Source: Pirellulales bacterium | GTDB lineage: Bacteria > Planctomycetota > Planctomycetia > Pirellulales > Thermoguttaceae | NCBI GenBank assembly: GCA_016936015.1 | Contig: JAFGPV010000028.1 | Location: forward strand, 41,777 to 105,776 | Direction of reading: 5' to 3' | Length of the DNA: 64,000 nt | Shown: piece by piece, positions 8,771 through 16,456 of the stretch | Layout of the letters: each line of letters opens with the position of its first letter | Numbering within the stretch: the first letter of the stretch is position 1 | Made by a program: the position numbers and the translations under genes | The notes under the pieces: generated by a model | What the model was told of the DNA's origin: nothing | Databases searched by the model: none | The model's input: only the letters and a program-made list of their open reading frames with translations

Positions 8771-10597
8771 ATGTCGATTCTCGACTACGCCATCCTCGTC
8801 GGTTTTTTGCTGTGGATGCTCGTCATCGGAGGGATTTGCACCACGCGGATGAAAAATTCCGGCGAGATGTTCGTCGCCGGAAGGCAGTCGCCGTGGTGGG
8901 TCTCGGGCCTGTCCGGCTTCATGACCATCTTCTCGGCCGGAACCTTTGTCGTTTGGGGGGGAATCGCCTATCGTTTGGGTCTGGTGGCGGTGACCATCCT
9001 CATGATTATGGGTTTGAGCACTTTTTGCATCGGGCTGTCCATTGCCCCTCGCTGGCAGCGATTGGGGATCACCACCCCGGTCGAGTTTCTCCGCATCCGC
9101 TTCAACCAGTCCGTAGTGCAGGCTTACACGTGGCTGGGGATGATCTATCGCGGCATCGGCATGGGTGTGGGATTGTATGCCCTGGCGGTGATGGTCAGCG
9201 TGTTGATGCCGTTGCCCGAGGGATTCCCGCTGCGCGATCCTCGAACCGGAAACCTCTCGGTGGGCGGAGGGATCCTATTGTGGAGCGCCGTGGTGGTGGC
9301 CTACACGATGGCCGGGGGACTCTGGGCCGTGCTGCTTACCGACGTGATTCAATGCATCATCCTCTGCCTGGTAGTGTTGGTGACCGTGCCGCTGTCGCTC
9401 GGGGAAATCGGGGGACTGGGCCAACTGTGGCGTCAGGCTCCGCAGGACTTTTTCCAGCCGGCGGCGGCCGAATACTCCTGGGGATTTTTAGTGTTGTGGT
9501 TTCTGGTGGGTTATTTTCGCTATTCGGCGGATTGGCCCTTCGTGCAGCGCTACATCTGCGTCCCTTCCCCGCGCGACGCCGCCAAGGTCGCCTTCCTGAT
9601 GGGCGGCCTCTACCTCGTCAGTCCGCTGATCTGGATGCTGCCCGCCATGGCGTACCGGGTAATCGATCCGCACGCCGATCCGGAAAAGGCCTATATCCTC
9701 ATTTGCCAGCGGGTGTTGCCGTCCGGGATGCTGGGGATCATGGTGGCCGCCATGTTTTCGGCCACGGCCAGCATGATCAGCGGGATGTTGAACGTCTTTG
9801 CGGGGGTCTTTACGCGCGACGTGTATTATCAATGCTGGAATCCGCAGGCGAGTGAGCGGCAGATGGTCTTGGTCGGCCGCCTGGCGACGCTGGCCTACGG
9901 TGCATTCATCACCTTCGTGGCCTTCCTCGTTCCCGAGGTCGGGGGCGCGGAGGACGTGGTCATCGCCCTGGTCACCGTGCTGCTGGGTCCCCTGATGTTG
10001 CCCGTGGTTTGGGGATTTTACTCCCGGCATATCAGCTCCCGCGCCGTGTGGCGGACGCTGATCGTCAGCAGCGCGGCGGCGGCCGGGGTCTATCTCCTCC
10101 TGGCATTGTTGCCTCCGGTCGTCAGCAACGGGGAAACGGTGAACCAGTCGGGTGCGCTCGGTACGTTTCCACGGTTTTCGACGCCGGTCGCGCCGCAAAT
10201 ATTGGAACCGTTTTTCCTGTGGATGAAGAGCAGCGGCCCTCTGGTGAATTCCATCCTCGGATTCGTCGTACCCTTGGCGGTGTTGCTGTTCGAGGAAGTC
10301 CGTAGCCGGCGATTCGGCGCCGACGCCGGCTGGCTGCGTCTGGAATCGTTTTTTGCGGTCCATCGGGAGAAAACGGCGGGGATTAAAGCGTCGCGGATGC
10401 CGGCCGTGCTGGTCGCGGCGTCGCTACTGATGCTGGGCATCGTGATGGCGGTCATTACGGCCTGTGCCTCAAAGCAGCGTCTCACCCTGGCGATATTCTC
10501 CTTGATGCTCCTCCTCGGCGCCGCGGCGGTCTTCGGTAGATTGGCTTTCCTCCGTCCCGGAACTTCCCTTCCCTCTAATCCGGATCTTCCTTCGTGA
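8771..10597 (+). CDS. Sodium:solute symporter (SSS/SSF family)
   Basis: A 608-residue inner-membrane transporter with about 13 hydrophobic segments. It begins LDYAILVGFLLWMLVIGG and shows family features: GEMFVAGRQSPWWVSGLSGF near residues 34-53, SAGTFVVWGG in the second segment, and FSATASMISGMLNVFAGVF around 335-353, matching the sodium-binding fifth repeat helix region. Such proteins import sugars, amino acids or organic acids with Na+. The next gene, a PfkB-type sugar kinase, overlaps it by four bases, so the substrate is probably a sugar or sugar derivative (inference). The region 8615-8770 upstream is AT-rich and should contain the promoter. The C-terminus carries extra hydrophobic segments beyond the core fold. 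Confidence 0.92.
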   Translation: MSILDYAILVGFLLWMLVIGGICTTRMKNSGEMFVAGRQSPWWVSGLSGFMTIFSAGTFVVWGGIAYRLGLVAVTILMIMGLSTFCIGLSIAPRWQRLGITTPVEFLRIRFNQSVVQAYTWLGMIYRGIGMGVGLYALAVMVSVLMPLPEGFPLRDPRTGNLSVGGGILLWSAVVVAYTMAGGLWAVLLTDVIQCIILCLVVLVTVPLSLGEIGGLGQLWRQAPQDFFQPAAAEYSWGFLVLWFLVGYFRYSADWPFVQRYICVPSPRDAAKVAFLMGGLYLVSPLIWMLPAMAYRVIDPHADPEKAYILICQRVLPSGMLGIMVAAMFSATASMISGMLNVFAGVFTRDVYYQCWNPQASERQMVLVGRLATLAYGAFITFVAFLVPEVGGAEDVVIALVTVLLGPLMLPVVWGFYSRHISSRAVWRTLIVSSAAAAGVYLLLALLPPVVSNGETVNQSGALGTFPRFSTPVAPQILEPFFLWMKSSGPLVNSILGFVVPLAVLLFEEVRSRRFGADAGWLRLESFFAVHREKTAGIKASRMPAVLVAASLLMLGIVMAVITACASKQRLTLAIFSLMLLLGAAAVFGRLAFLRPGTSLPSNPDLPS

Positions 10598-11475
10598 GTT
10601 ACCAGATCGTAGGCATCGGCGAAGTGTTGTGGGACCTACTGCCGACCGGTCCGCAGATGGGCGGAGCGCCGGCGAACTTTGCCTATCACGCCCATGCCCT
10701 GGGGGCACGGTCGGGCCTCATCTCGCGAGTCGGCGACGATCCTTTGGGCCGGGAGATCCTCGATCGTCTCCGGCAGTGGGATTTGCCGGCCGACGGCGTC
10801 ACGGTCGATCCCGCCGCGCCGACCGGCACGGTACCCGTGACGCTCTCCGCGGACGGCCAACCGGAATTCACCATCACGGAAAACGTCGCGTGGGACCGGA
10901 TCGAGGCCGATCCTCCCGCCCTCCGGCTGGCCGCCGCCGCGGAGGCGGTCTGCTTCGGCAGTCTGGCGCAGCGCAGCCCGGCTTCGCGGACCGGCATCCG
11001 GCGGCTGGTGGCCGCCGCTCCTCCCGCCGCCCTGCGAGTCTTCGACGTCAATCTCCGTCAACATTATTACACCCCGGAGGTTCTGGAGGCATCGCTTCGG
11101 TTGGCGAACGTCGTTAAAGTGAACGATCGCGAGTTGGAAGTCCTCGCGGAGATCCTGCAACTTCCGGGCGGGATGAAAGAACAAATCCGCCGTCTGGCGG
11201 ACGATTACGCCCTATCCGTCGTGGCCCTGACGCGCGGCGACCGCGGCAGCCTGCTCTATCGGGAGGGTCAGTGGTCCGACGATCCCGGGAGGCCGACCCG
11301 CGTAAAGGACACGATCGGCGCCGGAGATTCCTTTACGGCCGCGATGGTCCTGGATCTGCTGGCGGGGCTTTCCCTCGATGCGATCAACCGCCGGGCAAAC
11401 GAAGTGGCCGCCTACGTCTGTTCTTGCCAGGGCGCGACCCCCCCCTTGCCCGCCCGCCTCCGCCGAGGAAGATAG
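10594..11475 (+). CDS. PfkB-family carbohydrate kinase (fructokinase-like)
   Basis: A 293-residue ribokinase/PfkB-fold kinase. The substrate-binding motif GGAPANFAYHAHALG is at about residues 22-36. The ATP-binding/catalytic motif TIGAGDSFTAAMV is at about 240-252, with the catalytic Asp in GAGDSF. The VKVNDREL motif lies near 171. Start is GTG 10594, sharing GTGA with the stop codon of the upstream symporter, which indicates translational coupling. The pair likely imports and phosphorylates the same sugar. Fructose is the typical substrate of the closest-looking members, but the sequence alone does not fix it. Confidence 0.9.
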   Translation: MSYQIVGIGEVLWDLLPTGPQMGGAPANFAYHAHALGARSGLISRVGDDPLGREILDRLRQWDLPADGVTVDPAAPTGTVPVTLSADGQPEFTITENVAWDRIEADPPALRLAAAAEAVCFGSLAQRSPASRTGIRRLVAAAPPAALRVFDVNLRQHYYTPEVLEASLRLANVVKVNDRELEVLAEILQLPGGMKEQIRRLADDYALSVVALTRGDRGSLLYREGQWSDDPGRPTRVKDTIGAGDSFTAAMVLDLLAGLSLDAINRRANEVAAYVCSCQGATPPLPARLRRGR

Positions 11476-11592
11476 GTTCTGAGTTGGAGTCTCTTTCGAC
11501 GGCGCCCTGTTTTCATCATTCTTGACCGCGTTTAAGGGAGGTCTATAATTCGTTCGGTCAGGTATCGAATACTAATCGCTGGAGAACGCATC

Positions 11593-12780
11593 ATGAGGAT
11601 ACGATCTCGGCTGACCGTCATTGTGATGGCGCTTCTTTACAGCAACGGTTTCCACGGCGTTGTCCGGGCGGACCATAGGATCCTGGTCCGAGGAGACGGA
11701 AAGCCCGCGTATTGCCTGGCTTTTTCTCCGGACGGAAAGCTACTGGCCGTGGGAAAATCGGACGGCGCCGTTGAAGTTTGGGACCGGGAGCGCGGCCAAA
11801 AGCCCGTGATCTTCCAGCGGCATCAAGGGCCGGTGCACTGCGTGGCTTTTGCCCCCGACGGCGGCACGGTGGCCTCGGGCGGCAGTGATCAGACCGTCAT
11901 GCTTTGGGACCTTGCCGGGAAAAAGCGACTCGCGGAGTACCGGGATTTTCTCGGGCCGGTTCGGAGCGTGGCCTTTTCGCCCGACGGCAAGCGTCTGGCG
12001 GTCGGCGGCGGCGTGTTCTGCCGGATCGGCCAGCTCAGCGTCTGGGACGTGGATGGAAACCGGCGGACACTCGAATTAAAAGGCCCCCAGCAGGTCGTCG
12101 CTTCGGTGACGTTCTCCCCCGGTGGGAAACTCCTGGTTTCCGGGGGAGGGAGATTTTTAAAGCCGGGTGAACTCTTTAGTTGGCAGATGCCCGGCGGAAC
12201 CTCTCAACCCGGCTGGAAAGGTCCGACGGATGAAATCCTCTGCGTAGCCTTCTCCCCCGACGGCAAGACCCTGGCGACCGTCGGCTTCGACGCCTGGGTG
12301 AGGCTCTGGGACGTCGCCACGGCCCGGCAGACGGCAGCCTGGCGCGGGCACCTCCGCGAAACCTTTTTCGTCGCTTTTTCCTCGGACGAAAAATGGCTGT
12401 TGTCGGCCTCGATGGACAATACGGTGCGGCTTTGGGATCCGAAGACCCCCCGGCAACTCACGGCACTGTATGATCCCTATGGCGAACGGGCGGACGGTGA
12501 AGTGCTCTCCGTGGCGGTCTCCCCGGATGCCAAGTGGATTGTTTCCGGGCGAATCGACGGGGCCGTCAAATTGTGGAGCGTGGAGAAGCTGCTGGCTGAA
12601 GGCCCAACCCCCCTGTATCCCTACGATCCGCATCTCGCGCCGGTGGCTTCGGTGCTTCGCCATCCTCCGTCCACGCCCCGCCCCATCATCGCCCCCGCCG
12701 GAGACAGGCCGCCACGCCGAAAACCATCAGTCCCCAAATCAGAACCGATGCGGGTTCGGGGAGCACCTGTTGTTGAGTAG
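11593..12780 (+). CDS. Secreted WD40-repeat beta-propeller protein
   Basis: The 395-residue product has a signal peptide (about residues 1-25) and seven WD40 repeats, enough for a complete propeller. Typical units are CLAFSPDGKLLAVG...VEVWD, CVAFAPDGGTVASGG...VMLWD, CVAFSPDGKTLATVG...VRLWD and SVAVSPDAKWIVSG...VKLWS. The propeller ends near residue 335. The last 60 or so residues are Pro/Arg-rich (PSTPRPIIAPAGDRPPRRK) and are encoded by DNA that antisense-encodes the C-terminus of the convergent PEP-CTERM gene. The two genes overlap by 95 bp, so this tail may be read-through rather than selected protein. GGAG 8-11 nt before ATG 11593 supports the start. Propellers of this kind act as protein-binding scaffolds; the partner is unknown. 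Confidence 0.85.
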   Translation: MRIRSRLTVIVMALLYSNGFHGVVRADHRILVRGDGKPAYCLAFSPDGKLLAVGKSDGAVEVWDRERGQKPVIFQRHQGPVHCVAFAPDGGTVASGGSDQTVMLWDLAGKKRLAEYRDFLGPVRSVAFSPDGKRLAVGGGVFCRIGQLSVWDVDGNRRTLELKGPQQVVASVTFSPGGKLLVSGGGRFLKPGELFSWQMPGGTSQPGWKGPTDEILCVAFSPDGKTLATVGFDAWVRLWDVATARQTAAWRGHLRETFFVAFSSDEKWLLSASMDNTVRLWDPKTPRQLTALYDPYGERADGEVLSVAVSPDAKWIVSGRIDGAVKLWSVEKLLAEGPTPLYPYDPHLAPVASVLRHPPSTPRPIIAPAGDRPPRRKPSVPKSEPMRVRGAPVVE

Positions 12781-13318
12781 CGGGATCAATCGAGAGATCG
12801 TCCATCAGGAATCGCCGGTTGTGGCAATCGGCAAGCCCGTTTTCAGGGAAAACCACCGAAGAACTGAAGGTTACGCTGTCGATCCCCGACCAATTGAACG
12901 CCGTTAAGGTAGTGCCCGCGCCATCCACATAGAAAGTCGTCTGCTGGACGAGGCTGTCGCCGTTGTAACCCTTGGCGGTAATCTCTAAATCTTCGTCCCC
13001 CATCGCCGCGAAATACGCCGAGTTCAAGGTGAAATTGGTATCGCTGGAGAAGGATACGCTATTCCCGAAATAATTAACGCCCATGTTGTTTGTCGGGGTA
13101 AATTCCGCCCCGGATCCACTGGAATGGATCAGATACGGCCCTGCGTTGATGTAATAGAAACCGCTGCTCCAACTCAGCCCTCCGTAGCCGTTCGGGATCT
13201 GGTCAGTGGATCCCGGCAGATCGTTAAAGTTGATCATAACGGCCTGGGCGGCTGGAATTCCAACCATGAGTAGGGCCATCACAGAGAGGATCACAATGAA
13301 CCAGGTTTTTTGAGACAT
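12686..13318 (-). CDS. PEP-CTERM sorting-domain protein (copy 1)
   Basis: A 210-residue exosortase substrate. It has a signal peptide (WFIVILSVMALLMVGIPAAQA), a beta-rich body starting INFNDLPGSTDQIPNGYGGLSW, and a C-terminal sorting signal: LPEPASVLIWGLMVF at about residues 186-200, a hydrophobic stretch, then CLRRGR. Such proteins are exported, then cut near the PEP motif by exosortase; an exosortase is encoded at 21163. It is paralogous to the gene at 13744-14379, sharing INF(N/D)DL, PNGYGG(L/M)(S/T)WSS, (A/S)YF and LEITAKGY(N/D)G blocks. A sigma-54-type promoter lies 67 nt upstream of the start. The 3' end overlaps the WD40 gene. Confidence 0.88.
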   Translation of the reverse strand: MSQKTWFIVILSVMALLMVGIPAAQAVMINFNDLPGSTDQIPNGYGGLSWSSGFYYINAGPYLIHSSGSGAEFTPTNNMGVNYFGNSVSFSSDTNFTLNSAYFAAMGDEDLEITAKGYNGDSLVQQTTFYVDGAGTTLTAFNWSGIDSVTFSSSVVFPENGLADCHNRRFLMDDLSIDPATQQQVLPEPASVLIWGLMVFGVAACLRRGR

Positions 13319-13384
13319 GGCATGTTTCCATTGTCAAAAGGACATCACAGTGTCCGAAGATAGACTCTGACACGAGACGAATGA

Positions 13385-13399
13385 GCAAATTCCGGGCCG
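13385..13399 (-). promoter_or_regulatory. Sigma-54 (-24/-12) promoter of PEP-CTERM copy 1
   Basis: Read on the minus strand the site is CGGCCCGGAATTTGC: GG, ten bases, GC, with TTTGC at -12. It differs from TGGCACGNNNNTTGC at two fixed positions. It is 67 nt from the start codon and is conserved, together with flanking bases, upstream of the paralogue. The rest of 13400-13743 is leader shared with that paralogue plus a dispersed repeat; I see no gene there. Confidence 0.7.
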
Positions 13400-13586
13400 A
13401 TTCTTTAGATACTGGATGATTTAATAAAGTTCTGATGTAATTTCTTGCCAGGATTGCAGATCGAACGCCGGCAGGGACAAATCCGGGCATGGAATCATCG
13501 CGCGGAACGTAAAGGAATTTGAACAAATCCGCGATTAGATTATCATCATTGTATTAAAGAATTCGCATTCCCCGGATTATTCATCA

Positions 13587-13633
13587 TCATCCTGGGCGAA
13601 GCAGCGTCATCCTGAGCGAAGCGAAGGATCTTT
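13587..13633. repeat. Dispersed short repeat (TCATCCTGAGCGAAGC type)
   Basis: Two tandem units, TCATCCTGGGCGAAGC (13587-13602) and TCATCCTGAGCGAAGC (13607-13622), followed by GAAGGATCTTTG. This resembles a short non-coding repeat common in many GC-rich genomes. Related pieces occur at 14661-14777 and 55846-55917. Confidence 0.6.
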
Positions 13634-13743
13634 GTACTCCAGAGCCAAGATTCATCGCTATGTCGAGAATGATTGTTATCCGTTGGTCGCGGACGCACTG
13701 TATCGGCAGAGGGGATTTCTCCGGTTTATTACTCGTTCGCACT

Positions 13744-14379
13744 TCAGGCCGACGCTCGACGCTCCCGCCAGAGACAGGCCGTCATCCCAAAGGCCATCAT
13801 ACCCCATATTAAGATGGACGTTGGTTCGGGCAATACCTGTTGTTGTTCGTTAATCGATAGGTCGTCCATTGCGAAATGCGTTCCATGACCAGGGTACGCG
13901 TCGTGATGGATCCCTCCTGTAGAGCTGAATTCCACCTTGTCGATCCCCTCCCAATTGAATTCCACTAAGGTGTGGTGGTCGGCGTCAACCAGGAAGGTCT
14001 TTTCATTCATCATGGTAGAGCCGTCGTACCCCTTTGCGGTAATCTCTAATCCATCGTTCCACGCACCCGTGAAATATGCTGAGTTAAAAGTGAATTTCGA
14101 ATCGCTTGAGAAGGATACAGGATCGCTAAAAGCTCTATAGGCTATGTTGGTCTGGGACACCACTCCCGGCTCATAACCGTTGGGATATGTAGGATAATTA
14201 TTGCCATTCATGTACCAGAAATCACTGCTCCAAGTCATACCCCCATAGCCGTTTGGGACATGCGTACGATGCCCCGTCAGGTCGTCGAAATTTATGATGA
14301 AAGCTTGGGCGGCTGGAGTCGCGGCCACGAGTAAGGCTGTCGCCAATAGGATTGCCACGTACCAGGATTTTTTCAACAT
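13744..14379 (-). CDS. PEP-CTERM sorting-domain protein (copy 2)
   Basis: A 211-residue paralogue of the protein at 12686-13318. It has a signal peptide (SWYVAILLATALLVAATPAAQA), a body beginning IINFDDLTGHRTHVPNGYGG, and the tail LPEPTSILIWGMMAFGMTAC then LWRERRASA. ATG 14379 is preceded by AAAGGAGG at ideal spacing, which decides against the longer in-frame start at 14415. It is a predicted exosortase substrate, exported and processed at the PEP motif. The tandem arrangement, similar leaders and similar promoters point to segmental duplication of gene plus control region. No enzymatic motif is visible; a structural or matrix role is an inference. Confidence 0.88.
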   Translation of the reverse strand: MLKKSWYVAILLATALLVAATPAAQAFIINFDDLTGHRTHVPNGYGGMTWSSDFWYMNGNNYPTYPNGYEPGVVSQTNIAYRAFSDPVSFSSDSKFTFNSAYFTGAWNDGLEITAKGYDGSTMMNEKTFLVDADHHTLVEFNWEGIDKVEFSSTGGIHHDAYPGHGTHFAMDDLSINEQQQVLPEPTSILIWGMMAFGMTACLWRERRASA

Positions 14380-14458
14380 CGCCCATCCTCCTTTATAAAA
14401 AACAATGAGAAACAAACATTACAGCGTCTGAAAAGATTTTCTGACGGCAATGCACCGA

Positions 14459-14473
14459 GCAAATTCCGAGCCG
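14459..14473 (-). promoter_or_regulatory. Sigma-54 (-24/-12) promoter of PEP-CTERM copy 2
   Basis: Minus-strand sequence CGGCTCGGAATTTGC: GG-N10-GC with a good -12 TTTGC. It lies 80 nt upstream of the start codon. Further upstream (about 14520-14640) are blocks shared with the leader of copy 1, such as TCTTGCCAG, GCAGAT and ATTATCATC, which are candidate activator sites. Confidence 0.7.
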
Positions 14474-14660
14474 ATCCTCCGAAAGTTGATTATTTAATAT
14501 CAGCCGGAGTGCGAAATCTCTTGCCAGATTTGCAGATTTGCCTTTGGAAGGGGGACTCTCTTCCAGGAAACCGTCCCCTGGTGCGTTAAGAGAATTAAAC
14601 AAATCTGTATTCAAATTATCATCTTGTTTCAGGGAATTCGCGCTCCTTCGGATGATTCAT

Positions 14661-14777
14661 CCCCATTATCCTGAGGGCGCCGGCCGGACGCCGTCGACAG
14701 ATGGTCGGCGCTGATCGGCGAAGGATCTCCATTGCCTGCACAAGAGCTTGGATTCTTCGCCGCACTCAAAATGACAG
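14661..14777. repeat. Dispersed short repeat, second location
   Basis: Contains TTATCCTGAG, GGCGAAGGATCTCC and GGATTCTTCGCCGCACTC followed by AAAATGACAG, related to the repeat at 13587-13633 and to 55846-55917. It lies just past the stop of the GT-C-like membrane protein. No coding sequence is supported. Confidence 0.55.
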
Positions 14778-14795
14778 TGAACGAGACTATCCGGA

Positions 14796-16343
14796 TCAGC
14801 GCGACCGGGGCGGGAGGATTTCGACCAACAACGCTTGGTCGTCTTGATAGCGGACGCGGCACCGCGGCTCCCGGGCAAGGACCGACCGGAGACCAGGGTG
14901 CCGGGCGAGGCTGACCACCAGGAACCGCAGGCGGCAGCGGTCGGCCAGAGCGAGCCAGCCGGTCGCGCTCGAGCTTGAAGGTGCGGAGGAGTAGGCCAAC
15001 GGTTCGACCGCACCGCCGGTGCGCCATATTAAATAATCGGTCCAGTCCCTGGGAGCGACGATTTGGCCCGCGATCTCCCGGCCAACCAGATCCTCGGCAA
15101 GATGGTAAGGCGTGTCGGCGGAAAAGACGGCGGGATCGGGACGATGCCGGCCCGTCAGCAGGGCGTAACTGGGCGGGGACCAAATCACGGTGACAAAAAC
15201 AACCGCAATCAGCAGCCGGGTCCTCCACCGTCCCGCGGCCGCCGCTTCCGCCACGGACGGAGAATTTTCCGCCGGCCGGGACCGCCAAAGCGCCGCGGCG
15301 TGGGGCGCCGCCAACCAGGGCCATAGTAGGGCCCACCACGTTCCCATCTTCATACTCGTCACCGCCAACAGCCCGAAACCCGTAAGCAGCAACATTTCCC
15401 AGGCCGTCTTCCGACGAGGGCTTGAGGAGACCAGTACGACCGTCAAAACCAGCGACACCATCAGCATTACGCCCGGGAGGCTGAATGCCTCCGCCGGCCG
15501 CCACGGAGCGATCCAGGAAAAAATGGTTTGCCACGCGCACCCGGCCGTCGCCGGAAGCAACCAAACGCCCCGGGGATTCAAGCAGACGCCGGCCGTGCTC
15601 AGCAGCAGCGCAAGCCAGGCGTGGGCGACGGCAGGCTGAATCCAGGTCGTCATCAAGTTGCGTTGTTTACGCCATGTGTCCCAGGTGCTTCCCACAGTAA
15701 AACACGTCAATGCCGCCAGCCCTACGAGAAACGAACCGTGCAGGTTGGCCCATAGCGCGAACAGCAAGGGAAGCCAGAAAAGGGGATGACGCCGTTGCGG
15801 TAATTGAGTGATTGCCCAGAGGACGCCGACGAAGGCCGCCATTCCAAGCCCTTGGGCGTAGAGGATCCCGACGCCGGGTAAACACAGCACGAAGGCGACG
15901 GCCGCGGCGGCGGCCCAAGCCCAGGAAACTCCTCGCCCCGCCACCGCCAAGGCAAGCCCGCCCGCCGTCAGGGTCATCAATAAAGCGTGGGCCAGCACCA
16001 ATCCTTCCGCCCCCAAAACGCGATACCAAAGGTAGCCGAGCAGTTGGCTCAGCCAAGAGGCGTTCAGGTGCGGCTCGGAGTCGGCCAAAGAATGAAATGG
16101 ATTGCCTTGGGGCAATGCGCGATGCTCAACCATCCAACGGCCGATGGAAAGATGCCCCCAAAGGTCCGCGTGGTTCAGCCGGTTCACGCTCGTTGCAAAC
16201 CACGTTGCGCAGAGGACCAAGGCCACGGCCAAGCCCCCCCGGCTCGTGCGGGGAAACCAGCGCTCCGAAATCACCGGCCGCAGGACGATCCGGCGGCCGT
16301 TCGGGGCCTGGACGTCTACAGTCGGAGGGGGGAGACTTTTCAT
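14796..16343 (-). CDS. Polytopic membrane protein, GT-C/PMT-like
   Basis: A 515-residue inner-membrane protein with about ten hydrophobic segments. After a cytoplasmic N-terminus and the first segment comes a large loop with NHADLWGHLSIGRWMVEHRA, then LPQGNPFHS and NASWLSQLLGYLWYRVLGAE. This arrangement (acidic-W-x-H-L, G-R-W, P-x-F, then a W-L helix) is like the first periplasmic loop of GT-C type lipid-linked glycosyltransferases and their planctomycete relatives, but I cannot assign a reaction. The C-terminal 100 residues look soluble (LAEDLVGREIAGQIVAPRDW). Start ATG 16343 is preferred over in-frame ATG 16412, which adds residues without signal character. Its place beside the sigma-54 activator and PEP-CTERM genes suggests a cell-surface glycan or glycoprotein role (inference). 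Confidence 0.75.
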   Translation of the reverse strand: MKSLPPPTVDVQAPNGRRIVLRPVISERWFPRTSRGGLAVALVLCATWFATSVNRLNHADLWGHLSIGRWMVEHRALPQGNPFHSLADSEPHLNASWLSQLLGYLWYRVLGAEGLVLAHALLMTLTAGGLALAVAGRGVSWAWAAAAAVAFVLCLPGVGILYAQGLGMAAFVGVLWAITQLPQRRHPLFWLPLLFALWANLHGSFLVGLAALTCFTVGSTWDTWRKQRNLMTTWIQPAVAHAWLALLLSTAGVCLNPRGVWLLPATAGCAWQTIFSWIAPWRPAEAFSLPGVMLMVSLVLTVVLVSSSPRRKTAWEMLLLTGFGLLAVTSMKMGTWWALLWPWLAAPHAAALWRSRPAENSPSVAEAAAAGRWRTRLLIAVVFVTVIWSPPSYALLTGRHRPDPAVFSADTPYHLAEDLVGREIAGQIVAPRDWTDYLIWRTGGAVEPLAYSSAPSSSSATGWLALADRCRLRFLVVSLARHPGLRSVLAREPRCRVRYQDDQALLVEILPPRSR

Positions 16344-16456
16344 GGCGGAATCATTGGCGGTTATTGAAAATCTCCTCCGCGTGTTGCCTGCAGACCGACC
16401 CCTTTGCTTCATAGATTAAGCGAATTGTGTATTTTTTTTCAGAGGTCCGCCGGGCA

